Shown: positions 1 through 10,584 of the stretch, one piece after another
Numbering within the stretch: the first letter of the stretch is position 1
How the letters are laid out: the number at the start of each line of letters is the position of its first letter
Assembly: GCA_014526335.1 (NCBI GenBank)
Contig: JACTAT010000003.1
Coordinates: forward strand, 1 to 64,000
Origin: Chrysaora quinquecirrha
Lineage: Eukaryota > Cnidaria > Scyphozoa > Semaeostomeae > Pelagiidae
DNA length: 64,000 nucleotides
Reading direction: 5' to 3'
Position numbers and translations under genes: made by a program
The notes under the pieces: model-generated
Told to the model about the DNA's origin: nothing
The model's database searches: none
What the model saw: the letters and a program-made list of their open reading frames with translations, nothing else

Positions 1-168
1 TCCTCTTACGGTCCCTCTGATGATTTGAAGAAATCCAGGCTTAATCACCTCTTGTTAGTTGTTTGCTTGGGTATTTATTACAGTGAAAGTCCTGAGAGCA
101 GTCTAGCTGAAAAAGGGTAGGACTGTGACAATAACTAATCATTATGTTATCGTTAAAAATCCTTAAAA
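1..168. other. Left edge, nothing firm
   Basis: No feature can be supported here. A plus-strand reading frame is open from base 1 to a stop at 118-120, but there is no clear splice donor or homology, so I do not call it coding. Confidence 0.3.
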
Positions 169-172
169 CTTA

Positions 173-479
173 TCGTGCCGTGCCGTGCCGGAACCTGTTA
201 GATTCGTCACCAGCCATTTTGATTGAAGGACTAAAAGATGTTCCGTTCCTGTGTTCCTCCTTAGCTTTGTTAGGCTACATGTATGTGCCAAAAATTTTAG
301 GAGCGCCACAGCGCGAGAATTGGTTTTATAAGTCGATGTGGGTCGACCCAGATAAGAGGCCTCTGTCGTATGGTTCGACTCAGTCGCGCCGTGCCGAACC
401 ATGTGAAAAATTGGTTTTATAAGAATCGCGCCGCGCCGAACCAACCAAAATTCACTCGGTTCGGCGCGGCACGGCACGA
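173..479. mobile_element. MITE with 22-bp GC-rich TIRs and CTTA target duplication
   Basis: The left end (173-194) and right end (458-479) are inverted repeats built on TCGTGCCGTGCCG, with two mismatches over about 22 bp. CTTA directly abuts both ends (169-172 and 480-483), which fits a 4-bp target-site duplication. Related GC-rich motifs (CGCGCCGAACC) recur inside at about 387-397 and 426-440. No transposase is encoded, so this is a non-autonomous DNA element. The superfamily is not identified. Short reading frames across it on both strands are by-products of the GC-rich repeats. Confidence 0.75.
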
Positions 480-782
480 CTTACAAAACAGGCCCAAGAC
501 TTTTTATTATTGTTCATTATGATTTCTTTGTTATCCGCCAGATTTCTGGTTTTCACTTGACAGATGCGACAGTCATTTGTCGCAATTTCAGTGATGCTCT
601 GTCATAAAGCTTCATTTCATAGGAGCAGACAAATTTCTTCATTTGGAGCTGAATCCAATAAAATACACTTTTTTTATTAGAACCAGTAAATTATGATCGA
701 GGCTTGCTGCTCTTAACTTGTTGCCTTTTTTAGCCTGAAATGTTATTAATCTGTTCTTAATTCCACGGTTACTTAAGGCCTG

Positions 783-1044
783 GCTAAACTAGGAGACATA
801 TCGCGCGCGAAATTGATGTCCCTTGTTGTCTCCCAGTTCAGCAACCTCGGAAACTTTGTAGCGTGCGACAAAATTAGAGCAAGAGACACGCAATTGTTCC
901 TGGGAGACAACAGAAATACTTCTTGTCTCTGTGACATGCAAATGACTCGGGGGACATGTTGCTCGCTTGTCACTCGCATGTTAAGCAACCCTGGGAGAAA
1001 CGCCGCGCCTCGTGTCGCGCGCGACAAGTCTCCTAAGCTTAGCC
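783..1044. mobile_element. Palindromic MITE with TCGCGCGCGA core in the TIRs
   Basis: Both ends read inward as GGCTAA..TAGGAGAC..TCGCGCGCGA (left 783-810, right 1,015-1,044), imperfectly inverted. The interior repeats GGGAGACAACA-like motifs in both orientations, so the whole 260 bp could fold back. No clear target-site duplication was seen and no transposase is encoded. It resembles many short fold-back MITEs of invertebrate genomes; family unknown. Confidence 0.6.
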
Positions 1045-1082
1045 ATAGCTTTAGACAAATTTCTTTGTTCGCTTGCCTTCAG

Positions 1083-1250
1083 AGTCCAGAAAAGTGGCCT
1101 ACCTTCCTCCAGACAAAAATACCCCTAGCTGAAAACTTTCCTCACTAAACAATGAAAATAGGCGTGTGGCATCAGATTTTCTTTTGTTCTGTTTGACCTT
1201 CCTCCGGTCAATGACCGTGTGACCGTAACTTTTTCTTGGCTCTGCTTGCC
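1083..1250. repeat. Interspersed ~170-bp repeat, copy 1
   Basis: Starts GTCCAGAAAAGTG and contains CTTCCTCC-GGTCA-TGACCG and CCGTGTGACCGTAAC. Diverged copies occur at about 9,796-9,973 and 28,007-28,178. The middle copy lies inside another inverted-repeat element, so this unit is mobile or was captured with it. No coding potential. Bases 1,251-1,638 after it hold only repeated GTTCTTATAAAA motifs like the ends of the MITE families described at 57,356 and 60,978. Confidence 0.6.
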
Positions 1251-1638
1251 TTGTACATTTGTTCGGATGCTCATTCAGTCTATGCAAAGGCCAGCACCAG
1301 CTTGTTCTTAGTTTGTTCTTAAAATCTGGACCAAATCCAGGCTCGTGTTCTTATAAAATTGTTCTTATAAAAAACCGAATGTAGGTTGAATGCCCGTGCT
1401 GGTGTTAGCTCATGCCAGTTGGTAAATGGGATGGGTTTTGAAGAACGTCAACCGATTTGAATGAATGTCTATGAGAGTTGTAGCCCTCATATGTCGTTCT
1501 AAGATACTCCAAACAATAACCAAATACAAGCATTGAATCCTAATCAAGACTAGTGAAAAGTCGTTATAGGATATTGAATATTGACACTTGACAGCTGTAT
1601 TTTATCTACTGGCAAGACTTATTGTAATTTTTTTTCAG

Positions 1639-1716
1639 AAATTAAAGAAAAAGAAGAGGCGTAAAAGTTATAAAAAGCAAGACGACGAAAGTGAATCTGA
1701 ATGGGAAGAAGCGCCA
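1639..1716 (+). CDS. Candidate internal exon of an unidentified Lys/Arg-rich protein
   Basis: A polypyrimidine tract ending TTTTTTTCAG precedes 26 in-frame codons, and the exon ends at a good donor (CCA|GTGAGT). The only open frame encodes a very basic run followed by an acidic one (KLKKKKRRKSYKKQ, then DDESESEWEEAP). Its phase (0/0) matches the candidate terminal exon at 3,602-3,685. I do not recognise the family; short basic-acidic C-terminal tails of nuclear or RNA-associated proteins look like this. No upstream exon was identified in the first 1.6 kb. The gene would converge on JMJD4. Confidence 0.45.
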
Positions 1717-2623
1717 GTGAGTTATCGATATTTTTAGCCTATGTATATACAAGCATGGGGATTACCCTGGGAAAAGGATTCCCCTAACAGTAATAGTACA
1801 GTCAACGCTCCCCGTGCAATTTTTCACACACTGGCGCTATGCGCATGGCCTGATAAACTCTGCTGGGACTCTTTCCATCCCATTGCCGTCATTTCCTTTC
1901 CAAAAATGACGTCATGTCTTAGAGGGGTAGGTGGTACAGAGATTGTGACAGCACGTGACAGTTTTTCGGTGACAGTGAGTGACAATGGGGGAGAGAAGGG
2001 GTCAAAATCTGTCCAAATTTTTCGTGACGTCATTTATGAACGGCCCCAAAAGGAAGGGAAATTGATACCCTGTTCATCCGCACATTCCCGTATATGAAAT
2101 GATAGAAATACCCCCCGATGTTGATCTTGTCAGTGTTACCCTCCTCCTCTCTGGTATTTTCTGTCATGATTCCAAAAAATTGAAATCAAATGTAGAGAAA
2201 CTCCAGCGGGACCGTAGTCAATAAGCATTTTTGATGGAAACCGTAGGATAGAAAATAACTAACAGACCTCTTGATGTCTTAACTATTTCTGTATTTTATT
2301 GAAAAATTTATTGATGATAAGAAATTTGAAAATTTCACGATTTCACTATATGGCTGTGACACAAAAATTGTTGTAATTGAAAGAAATAATCTATGTATCA
2401 AAAGAAGGCAATGAACGAGAATATCAAAGTACCCGAGGTTCCTTTCAAGCCACTGAATCACATGGAAAAGGTGCCAACCGTCCGTTCATCTTTTTAAAAA
2501 ATTTTCTCCCTATGTTCTCTACAGCTATATATGCAACGGAAACAGAACAGCAGACAAAAAAAGTTTTGTCCCGAGAATACTTTTTAAGACAAACCTCCGT
2601 AAGCGGACCGCTCTCTAAATGAA
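1717..2623. other. Putative intron, no recognisable feature
   Basis: Between the candidate exon and the pogo-like element I see no convincing coding sequence. The reading frame at 1,741-2,097 has no homology or domain. The end of the stretch (about 2,560-2,620) has the look of repeat debris. Confidence 0.4.
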
Positions 2624-2625
2624 TA

Positions 2626-3377
2626 CAGTTGACAGCTGCTATCTCGTCTGCCCGCTATCTCGAACATTCGCTATCTAGAACGATTTCCCAGTTCCCCTCG
2701 TTTTCATATAAGGGTTTGTATAGAAAAATCATCCGCTATCTCGAATCCCGTTACCTCGAACATTCGCTGTCTCGAACCATATTCGATTTCCCATGGAGGA
2801 AAAACTGTTCTTTATCTCGAACTTTACCAAATTTTCTGCTGAACTGGATAAAGACACAGGCTGAAAATATGCTAATAAGTTCGTCTAGCGGGAATAAGAG
2901 CAGTCAGGTAATATGCTGCCCATGTTTACAGTAGATGAGGCTCAGAACCCTCGATGGATTGCCAGCATCAGAGTGTAACCATGCTGCTGTCGGAAGGAAC
3001 AGTTTGACTGATGCTGGACAAGAAATTCCTGGCAAAAAATAACCTTTCTCGTTCATAACTGTCTTGCCCACCAAGAGGTATGCCCATGCCAGTGATCTCT
3101 GTCTGTTTTTAGCACAAGAAGGTTTGCTGCATCATCATTATCTCAAGTTCAATGATAATGTAGTAATGAAGCAGATGACGCTGAACTCCTATTTGCAAAA
3201 TAACTGACTTGTTTGATGAAACTGGGATCAGTGACCTTGCATTTTAATTAGGGTTCCTTTCATCGCTTAAAACTATAAATGTTTTATATTTATATGGGAC
3301 ATCCGTTATTTCGAACATTCGTTATCTCGAACAAATTCCAGTTTCCCTTGAGGGTTCGAGATAGTGGATGTCAACTG
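2626..3377. mobile_element. Non-autonomous pogo/Tigger-like (Tc1/mariner) element
   Basis: The left end starts CAGTTGACAGC and the right end finishes GGATGTCAACTG, an inverted pair. TA flanks both ends (2,624-2,625 and 3,378-3,379), the usual Tc1/mariner target duplication. Subterminal motifs CTATCTCGAACATTCG are repeated many times, in the style of pogo/Tigger ends. About 750 bp long, with no transposase frame. The interior (2,930-3,260) is unrelated unique sequence. Family assignment rests on the CAGTTGACA-type end and TA duplication, which is established for pogo-like elements. Confidence 0.75.
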
Positions 3378-3601
3378 TAATAACACCAGTCCCACAGGTG
3401 TCCGTTATATGTATGTTCTACTGTCCTTGTATTTTTCGAGTGGGTGACCTCTAAGGGGGAAGAGGTGTTTTATTCTGCAAATTGTATAGGAAGCTATTTA
3501 AAGGTTATACACAGCTTTCCCGCTAAAATCAACATAAAACACGTTTATTTTGGTTTTTGTTTTGAAGGAGAATCCTTCCTAACGACTTTTTTCCTTTGGA
3601 G

Positions 3602-3685
3602 GTAAAGAAATCAAAAAACAGTAAACGAAGATCGAAGAAAAAACATTGGAAACGAAAAACCAGTTCGAGTGATTCAGAAACTTAA
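3602..3685 (+). CDS. Candidate terminal exon of an unidentified Lys/Arg-rich protein
   Basis: A pyrimidine-rich acceptor (CTTTTTTCCTTTGGAG) is followed by 27 codons and TAA at 3,683-3,685. The peptide is basic with a serine/acidic end (SKNSKRRSKKKHW, then KTSSSDSET). The phase fits the exon ending at 1,716. Together they would give the last ~53 residues of a plus-strand gene whose 3' end faces the 3' end of JMJD4 about 3.1 kb away. Function unknown. Low sequence complexity means chance open frames cannot be excluded. Confidence 0.45.
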   Translation, partial: VKKSKNSKRRSKKKHWKRKTSSSDSET

Positions 3686-3781
3686 TAGCAGCAGACAACG
3701 CAGCAACAATTAATGGAATACCGAAAAGCGGAGGTAATGGACGAAACAGAGCAGCAAGAAAGTCTTTTATCGACATTACAC

Positions 3782-4882
3782 TATGGGGCGCCAAATGGGA
3801 CAAAATTTCAAGTTAGCACAAAATCCCATGAAACACTAAAATCTCATCAAGCACACAATATCTTTACAAATACATCGAATTTCAACAGAAAAACAAGAAA
3901 ATCTAAAATACTAATATAATTTACGTAAAACTTGTTCAAGTTTTGGAGATTGTTTGTTGAAATTTCTGTCGATCTGCTTGATGAGATTTTGCGTTTTGCT
4001 TGATGAGATTTTTCATCAAACTCATCTGTTCCGTGAAATATCGTTTCCCATCCTGGGGAAAACGAGGCCGGAAAAAAAGGAAACCTGTGTGCATAAAGCT
4101 TCCTGATGGAAGCAATTAGAAAAGGATCAGAAAACAAAGAAAAGGATAAGCTAGACAAGCCCCAAATGAATCAATAACATGATTTAAAGCAACTTTTGCC
4201 AAGCATTAGAAATAATAGTTAAGGCTGATGTGTATTATCCGGACCTTCAATTTTCGGCCTTTTAATGGGCCTTGTATATAAAAGTATAGTATAGGGCCTA
4301 GGCATATTTTTTACAATACCGTAAATGCTCTAACAAACGCCCAGCCTCTTTTAAACGGCCGTCTCTAATAAACACTCCATTTCTCAGTTAGAAAGGCCCG
4401 TTTATTAGAGTTTTCCTTGATCGAGCAATTTTAAGGAAAATAAAGACAAGGGTTGATTTTAAGGTTTTCTACTATATTTCAGATAAGCAAAATTATAAAA
4501 ATGAGGGAAATATCCTATAATTGAAGAAAACCGACTTGAAGACGACATTGATAGTTCCATCAGCAAGCTTTATCCACACGGGTTTCCTTTTTTCCAGCCT
4601 TGTTTTCCCCAGGATGGGAAACGATATTTCACGGAACAGATGAGTTTGATGAAAAATCTCATCAAGCAAAACGCAAAATCTCATCAAGCAGATCGACAGA
4701 AATTTCAACAAACAATCTCCAAAACTTGAACAAGTTTTACGTAAATTATATAAGTATTTTAGATTTTCTTGTTTTTCTGTTGAAATTTGATGTATTTGTA
4801 AAGATATTGTGTGCTTGATGAGATTTTAGTGTTTCATGGGATTTTGTGCTAACTTGAAATTTTGTCCCATTTGGCGCTCCAT
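3782..4882. mobile_element. Inverted-repeat element, ~330-bp arms
   Basis: Bases 3,782-4,108 recur as reverse complement at 4,557-4,882, apart from small differences; about 450 bp separates the arms. Outer ends read TGGGGCGCCAAATGGGA and its mirror. The arms contain repeats of CTTGATGAGATTTT. Because the arms mirror each other, the same pseudo-peptide can be read on opposite strands at 3,847-4,158 (-) and 4,600-4,818 (+); it is not a gene. A partial copy (left arm plus spacer only) sits at 24,010-24,503 in the duplicated block. Confidence 0.7.
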
Positions 4883-5117
4883 ATTACACTTATTTTTTTA
4901 ATAAGCAACTGATCGATAAGCAACTAGGGCGAAAATTTGGCTAAACTTTTTGGTTAAGATTGCTTTCCTTACAAAGTACATCGTTGAAAACTTGTCATTT
5001 ACATTTAAAAGCAAGAAAAGAGCCAAAACAAGAGATTTTGGGGGTTCCAGTCATTCTCTGAGGGCTGAAATACTAGATATTTTAAGCTACTTTGAGGGCT
5101 GGACTTTGATTACCTGT

Positions 5118-5495
5118 GTCCCGGGGGGGGGGGTACATGACTTACGGATGGACGAGGATGTGCCGCCCAGATTTTACAAACCCACCCACTTATAATGTAG
5201 ACCTATGCAAAAACAGACCCTATATATGTGTAAAAGTAAACGGAATATGAGAGTAATAAGACTTTCTAGGCCTTATTACTGCTTGAAATTGTACTACGAA
5301 CATCTTCGGCGCGATTTCAACACGATTTCTAGTCGAAACATCGTTCAATTTTCTGTTTTATTCTCAATTTCCCACCCTCTTTTATGGAGTTTTGGTTAAA
5401 ATCATACCCATGTTTAGAGAATTTCAGGGTCAAAACCCCACCCATATGGGCGGCACATAGCCGTACCCAAATAATACTAAGTACCTCCCCCGGGT
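5118..5495. mobile_element. MITE-like repeat with CCCGGGGG..GTAC ends, copy 1
   Basis: The left end reads CCCGGGGGGGGGGGTAC and the right end GTACCTCCCCCGGG in spirit, an inverted pair. GGATG(A)GGATGTGCCGCCCAG near the left is mirrored by GGGCGGCACAT near the right. A copy lacking clean ends lies at about 24,505-24,870 and a larger inverted one at 59,721-60,462. No coding frame. The region 5,496-5,889 after it carries no recognisable gene. Confidence 0.6.
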
Positions 5496-5889
5496 CTGAG
5501 TCGTAGTTATAGCTATTGAAATGAATGCTGTTTGAGCGACCTCGGTTTGGTATTAGTCTCGGTCTGATGAGCGATAACTGGGCCTCAAGTAATAAGTCTA
5601 GGCTGGACCAGAAGTTCAGTTGCTTATTAAAAACTAAGTGTAATTCAGATTGATAAAGAATTTGACTGTTTTTTACCATTGGCTTGTTGATAGACTAGTA
5701 CGACAAACAGAAGTTCTTTTAATGCTGACTTTATCATGTACTGTTCAGTGGAACTTAAGATTGTATTTAAAATGCTAATGCTATGACAGTTTCACCTAAG
5801 ATGTTTATATATAAGTACTTAAGGCTGTATTTCCACTAGGTGCTAATTGTTCCGTGCTCTTTGGCCCTGGCCCCTTACAAACATTGTTG

Positions 5890-6275
5890 CACGCTTTTTT
5901 TTATAAGGAACCACTTTATAAGGAACCTACATGTAGAAGGCCTGAAAATTTAAAGAACTTGTACTACCAGAGAGAAAATTACTAAAGAACTTTTTATTGT
6001 TGAATAGTTTTCAAGAATTACAATGTCGGTTCCTTTCATTTGCAGTCGAAAATCACATAAATTGTACGTTAAGGATGTATCAAATGTTTCCATGAGTAGT
6101 CTCGAGCTTTGCTCACATCCAAGTGTCTCTGTGTAGTAGTCATGAAACTGAACATGCAGTTAAAATTAAGGAACTATTAAGGAGCTTTTGGAACTACAAT
6201 CGTCTCAAAAGAAGTCCAAAAATAAGGAACTTTAAGAATTAGGCCTTGAGCTAGGTTCTTTATAAAAAAAATGCA
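5890..6275. mobile_element. MITE, TATAAGGAAC family, copy 1 (degraded ends)
   Basis: The left end CACGCTTTTTTTTATAAGG and a decayed right end (GGTTCTTTATAAAAAAAATG) bracket about 385 bp. The interior repeats AAGGAAC and TTAAAGAAC motifs in both orientations. The best preserved copy is at 57,356-57,755, in the opposite orientation, and another is at 24,966-25,355. No transposase. Confidence 0.65.
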
Positions 6276-6692
6276 TGTAGTCAAACATTTGAGATTTCCT
6301 CTACAAGCATTGTTTGATCGTTTTGCCACGTCACAAAACATTGCTTGACACTCTGCTTGACAAGCAAAAATAAGCTAGATTTGTTGCGCAATGCTTTTGA
6401 AATAGTTCAAAAGCTTTTTTGCTCGACGCAAGTGGTCAAACGGTTTGCTTGATTGCAAATTTCAAATCTTTGACAAGCAATGTTTGATCGTTTGATCAGG
6501 GTCTAAATTTTTTCGGTTCTGCAACATAAATTTCGTCATTTGACTGACGTTGCCTCGGATTTAGCCAATCAAATCAGCTGAAAACGTAGCACGTGTGATA
6601 GTTTAAAACCAGTGGAAATCCGGTTGTTGCTGTGGGAGCTTTTAGCGAAAACTGCGGCGAAATTTGCTATCCACTGAACCCCTACATTAATA
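6276..6692. repeat. Insertion present only in the first duplicated block
   Basis: Relative to the second block (join at about 25,356) this ~420 bp is extra. It contains repeated CAAGCAATGTTTGATCGTTT motifs in direct and inverted order (6,300-6,330 and 6,470-6,500), as in a MITE or nested repeat. No coding potential seen. Confidence 0.45.
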
Positions 6693-6804
6693 TTGAATAT
6701 TAACATTGATTTTTAGAAAAAAGGCATATATAGTTTCTTATAGTCGCTTTCTTATGAACAAAAAGAGTGTACCTAAAAATGAAAGTTCTTGTATACGATT
6801 TGTA

Positions 6805-7251
6805 CTATATTCTAATGTCATAGGTTCCCAACGTTCTTTCGACATCTAACACCAAACACATCTCTTCATCCATCATGTCTTTATTAAAACCGGCTTGTCT
6901 CTCAAGATTTCGAAAGTTTTCCAGTAACTTTTTAAGGTCTACTGTAACTTTGCTTATTCTATTTTCTAACATGTTATGTAGCAAATTATTCTCACAATAA
7001 AAAACATTTGCTGTCTCTATGGAGTCTAGATTATCATATTGTAAATGCTCTCTGGGCGCACAGCTGACATCTAGCCGTTTGAACGCGTTGAATATTTCGC
7101 GTGCTATTGGTTGCGGATTTGCTTCATTGTCAAGACGTGCTTTCTTCCATTCCACTGCTTTTTTTAAAAGCTTTATTCTTGGCTTCATTAGAAGAATGAC
7201 CATTTTATAGAATCCTTCGTAATCCATACCGGCAGAACACTTTAAGATCAA
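6805..7251 (-). CDS. JMJD4: JMJD4 terminal exon
   Basis: The acceptor TTCTTTCCCAG|TTG precedes 148 codons ending in a stop at 6,805. The peptide opens LILKCSAGMDYEGFYKMV, which aligns with the family segment after the JmjC fold (QVIM-S-GI-F-EFY in vertebrates). The rest is helical, charged and Cys-poor, consistent with the C-terminal helical domain. Phase 0 matches the exon at 17,358-17,414, whose last residue is Gln. There is no sign of decay. A copy lacking the acceptor and first ~50 bases lies at 25,468-25,851. The 10-kb intron before this exon contains GPCR copy 1. Confidence 0.88.
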   Translation of the reverse strand: MILKCSAGMDYEGFYKMVILLMKPRIKLLKKAVEWKKARLDNEANPQPIAREIFNAFKRLDVSCAPREHLQYDNLDSIETANVFYCENNLLHNMLENRISKVTVDLKKLLENFRNLERQAGFNKDMMDEEMCLVLDVERTLGTYDIRI

Positions 7252-9350
7252 CTGGGAAAGAACATTACAAATGTAAGTGATGCGGTAGGCTTGGGCTGGG
7301 CTTGCGAGGTGGCCAGGTTGGAAAGGTAATTACGTACACGTGTACGAGTGACATTGATTTATTGAAAACATATATATATTTAAAAATTAATTGCATAGGA
7401 GTTTCATACACACCCCAAGGTTTGAAAATAAGTTCCATCCAAATCGCATGTAGTGGTACCTACCTGGTAATCCCACCAACAACTGTGTCGAATGAAATGT
7501 TAATACATATGAATTAGTAGAGGTACCAGGTTCCACCCTTTTTTCATACCAGAGGTACAACAAGGTTTGGTACCAAGTTCCACCTAAACCGCATGCAGTG
7601 GTACCGGGTAGTCCCACATCTGATCAAAGTAAAGATCATCCTCGTTGGTACCGGTCACAAAATCTGCCAAAATACTGGCAATTTTGGCCTAGGCATAAAA
7701 ACAAGATGTAGATTCCGAAAGCTGGTGTTCTTAGAAAGGAAATGCAAAGAATTTCATTGATAACTGTACGGCAAGATACAATATCTCATGTAGCAAAATT
7801 TTTTGGTTTTCATAGATTTTTTTTACATAGTTTTCGGCCTATTTCGGCGTAAAATTTTTAAGAAACTGTGACGTCACTTAAAATTTCTATTGTTTGAACA
7901 GTCAATCAAATTGCTAATAGACAAGGCCGATACCAGGGTCGAATATGGACAGCGGAGTTTCACGTAGAGGCCTATTCACCCTGGGGACGAGGTTGAGTAA
8001 AGATCTGTCCCGAATGAAATGTTAATAGTACTGTACATATGAATTGACAAAGGTACTAGGTTCCAACCTATTTTCGGAGCCTTTGGTACCATGATACAAC
8101 TACCCTGTCATCCCTTTTCGAAAATATTAAAAACTTAGATTTGGCTTGCAATTGAAAATGTATTAAACATAGGAGCCTAATATGTTTTCTTTAAAAGCCT
8201 TGAGATATCCTTTTAAAGAGCTTAATTACTTAGCCCCGTCTCTCCTGGAGGGGGAGGGGTCGTATTTTCTTGAAAGTGTTCCATTGTTGCCATTTTGTAC
8301 TTGATTGTTACTTGGCTGCATTTGATTGCTGCTAGATTCCGCTTGATTAACCCAAGAGGATTCGTTCAGAACGTTGTTATGTTAAGGCAAGAAAATGATC
8401 ACGTGACAAAGAGAAGAGAAAGGAACAGGGGCGTTGTAGCTGCAAAAAAGAGGATTTCTGAAGATTTAAGGGTTCTTTCTTCTTAGATCCCATTTTCAGC
8501 CCCTGAGCGCGCTCTGATCGGGGCAAAACCCAAGGTTTCCATGTACTATCACTTCTATGAGCTTAAACTTCGTGAATTTAAACTCAAGTGCAAGGAATCA
8601 CTCTGAATAACCTGAAGGGGGCACAACGGGAAATCTCCTGGTGTGGCGCCTAGCCATAAGGCTTCTGAATGGAAACTCTGAGAGGCAGAGTAAAGATACA
8701 GATATCGATGACGAAGGAAATGGGACTTTAGTTTTTGATTTCGTTGTTCAGTTTAAAAAAGAAATGCCTGAAATATTAAATGAGAGAAAATCTTAACATA
8801 GCCTCACTGCCCAAGTTCTTTACAGCCCACCCAAATCAAATTTGTTTTCGAATTTCATCTAAGTTTACCGGCAAAAAAGCAAATTCTTTGTTAGGTTCTC
8901 ACAGAGCATAGAAGCAGTCAGGTTTATGACAGATTGCAGAACGCAGGTGAAAAGAGGATGAAGTCTCGGATAAGGAAAAAACACATTCGATAAGACTCAT
9001 TCGACAAGAGCAGGGTTCGAATTAGGTCACTGATATTCGATCTTCATTCGGCAAAGAAAGAACAACACAAAGCCAGACTCAGATTGAGGTAAACCTAAAA
9101 AGTAATCAGTAATTATTCCTTAAATTTACAGTTAAACTTATTTCGCGTGGTATCAGCGATATTACAAGCTTTTAATATACACACTTGCTTTTATGAGAAA
9201 CCTCTGATATGGGCTTTCCACTGAGGTTCAATGAATTAAAGAAGATTCGTTCTTGGCAAGTTAGGAAACCTTTAAAGCCGGCGCATACGCTGAGGAAAGT
9301 GTAGACTTCCCAAGTCGTCTTTGATGGAATGAAAGAGGCCAAGTCCAAGG
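7252..9350. repeat. Repeat-rich intron sequence with GGTACC-type motifs
   Basis: From 7,440 to 8,100 GGTACC(A/T)GGTTCCA-like motifs and GAATGAAATGTTAATA recur in direct copies (7,497, 8,009), suggesting overlapping copies of a short interspersed repeat. From 8,100 to 9,350 the sequence is nearly identical to 26,400-27,660 and otherwise unremarkable; a small open frame at 8,730-8,795 shared with the second copy has no recognised homology. Confidence 0.4.
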
Positions 9351-9371
9351 AAAGTGCTGAGCAGAAATCGC

Positions 9372-10553
9372 ATTTTAGGTCGTGTCGAATTTTATTTATT
9401 TATTTAATCCGACAAAAAAACGACGCAAGAGCGACGTTGACTTTATATCTAGTCATAGTCAAACTTCATTCAAAGTGAAGTTATTTGGTTTAGTTACTGA
9501 AAATGGGGCTCTAAAGGGGCGAATTTTTAATTCAAACTTACTGCGGCAAATGCAGTAAAATGGATTCGACCAAAATGCGACCATATATGTCGAACTTGTT
9601 ATTTAAGTTCGGCAAATTCTACTGCACTTAATTCAAAGATAATAAGCTTCATAAAATTGCCACTTTATATGGGTGAATTTAGGAAGAAATTAATTCAAAT
9701 CTTTCTTGAGTTAAATTCGACACGGTCTAAAAGCGACCTTGATTTAAAGTGGCAACGTTGCTTTATATGGTCGCAGTTTGGTCGAACTTAATCAGAGAGT
9801 CCAGAAAAGTGTTCAACCTTCCTCCAGACAAAAAACCCCTAGCTGAAAACCTTCCTCACTTAACAATGAAAAATAGGCGTGCTTCGGGTTTGGCAAAAGA
9901 TTTTCCTTTGTTCTAACTGACCTTCCTCCGGTCAGTGACCGTGTGACCGTAACTTTTTCCTAACTCTGCTTAATCAAAATCAATTTACTGCATTTACTGC
10001 AGCAATTTTGAATTTAAAACTCGCCCCTTTGAGCCTCTTTTTTAGTAAGAAAGCCAAAAAAATATACTTTGAATTAAGTTCGACGCAACGCTAACGACAC
10101 ACACTCTTTTTTTTATAAGAAACCCATTTATAAGAAACTCAGTACTGAGATCAATATTGGCTAAGAAACTTTCAGTACTCGACCAAAAATGGTAAGAAAC
10201 TCGCAGGTCTCAAGAATCTTTAGAATTAGAAATAAAGCATCGAAAAAACAAACTTTTGTTGCACCAGAAGTGTCTATTTTTCCAGAAAAACAGCTGATGT
10301 AAACGTGAATTGTATTGCTTCTTCTATTTGTAGAATTTAAGTGTCAATTACCTGTTTTGGCACTTAAAAATTTTGATTCTAAGAAACTGCTAAGAAACTT
10401 TCAGTACCAAATTTGTCCCAAAACTAAGAAACTTTGAGTACTGACCAAAAATCTTAGTTTCTTATTTAAAAAAAGAGTGTATGAAGTCAACGCCACTCTT
10501 ACATCGCTTTTATGCCGAAGCAAACAAATTAAATTCGACGCGACCTAAATGTG
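9372..10553. mobile_element. Large inverted-repeat element hosting nested repeats
   Basis: The left arm (TTAGGTCGTGTCGAATTTTA.., CGACGCAAGAGCGACGTTGACT) is mirrored at 10,485-10,553 (AGTCAACGCCACTCTTAC.., AATTCGACGCGACCTAAAT). A second mirrored pair lies inside: GGGGCGAATTTTTAATTC at about 9,517 and its reverse at about 10,008. The ~170-bp repeat (9,796-9,973) and a MITE (10,101-10,480) are inserted within it. The copy in the second block (27,665-28,500) has lost about 340 bp of the middle. No transposase frame, so a non-autonomous fold-back-type element. Confidence 0.6.
10101..10480. mobile_element. MITE, TATAAGAAAC family, nested copy
   Basis: Starts ACACTCTTTTTTTTATAAG and ends TTATTTAAAAAAAGAGTGT, inverted termini. 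The interior has repeated TAAGAAAC(T)TTCAGTAC units. Another copy is at 60,978-61,352 in opposite orientation, and a 5'-truncated one at 28,180-28,431. The end design is the same as the TATAAGGAAC family at 57,356, with changed bases. Confidence 0.65.
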
Positions 10554-10584
10554 GCCTTAAAAAGCCCGCCTTATAAAGTGACAA

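Noticed and set aside
5571..5600. Second hammerhead core (CTGATGAG)
   Set aside because: No GAAA follows at the right distance and no stems pair; also the copy at 24,928 lacks them.
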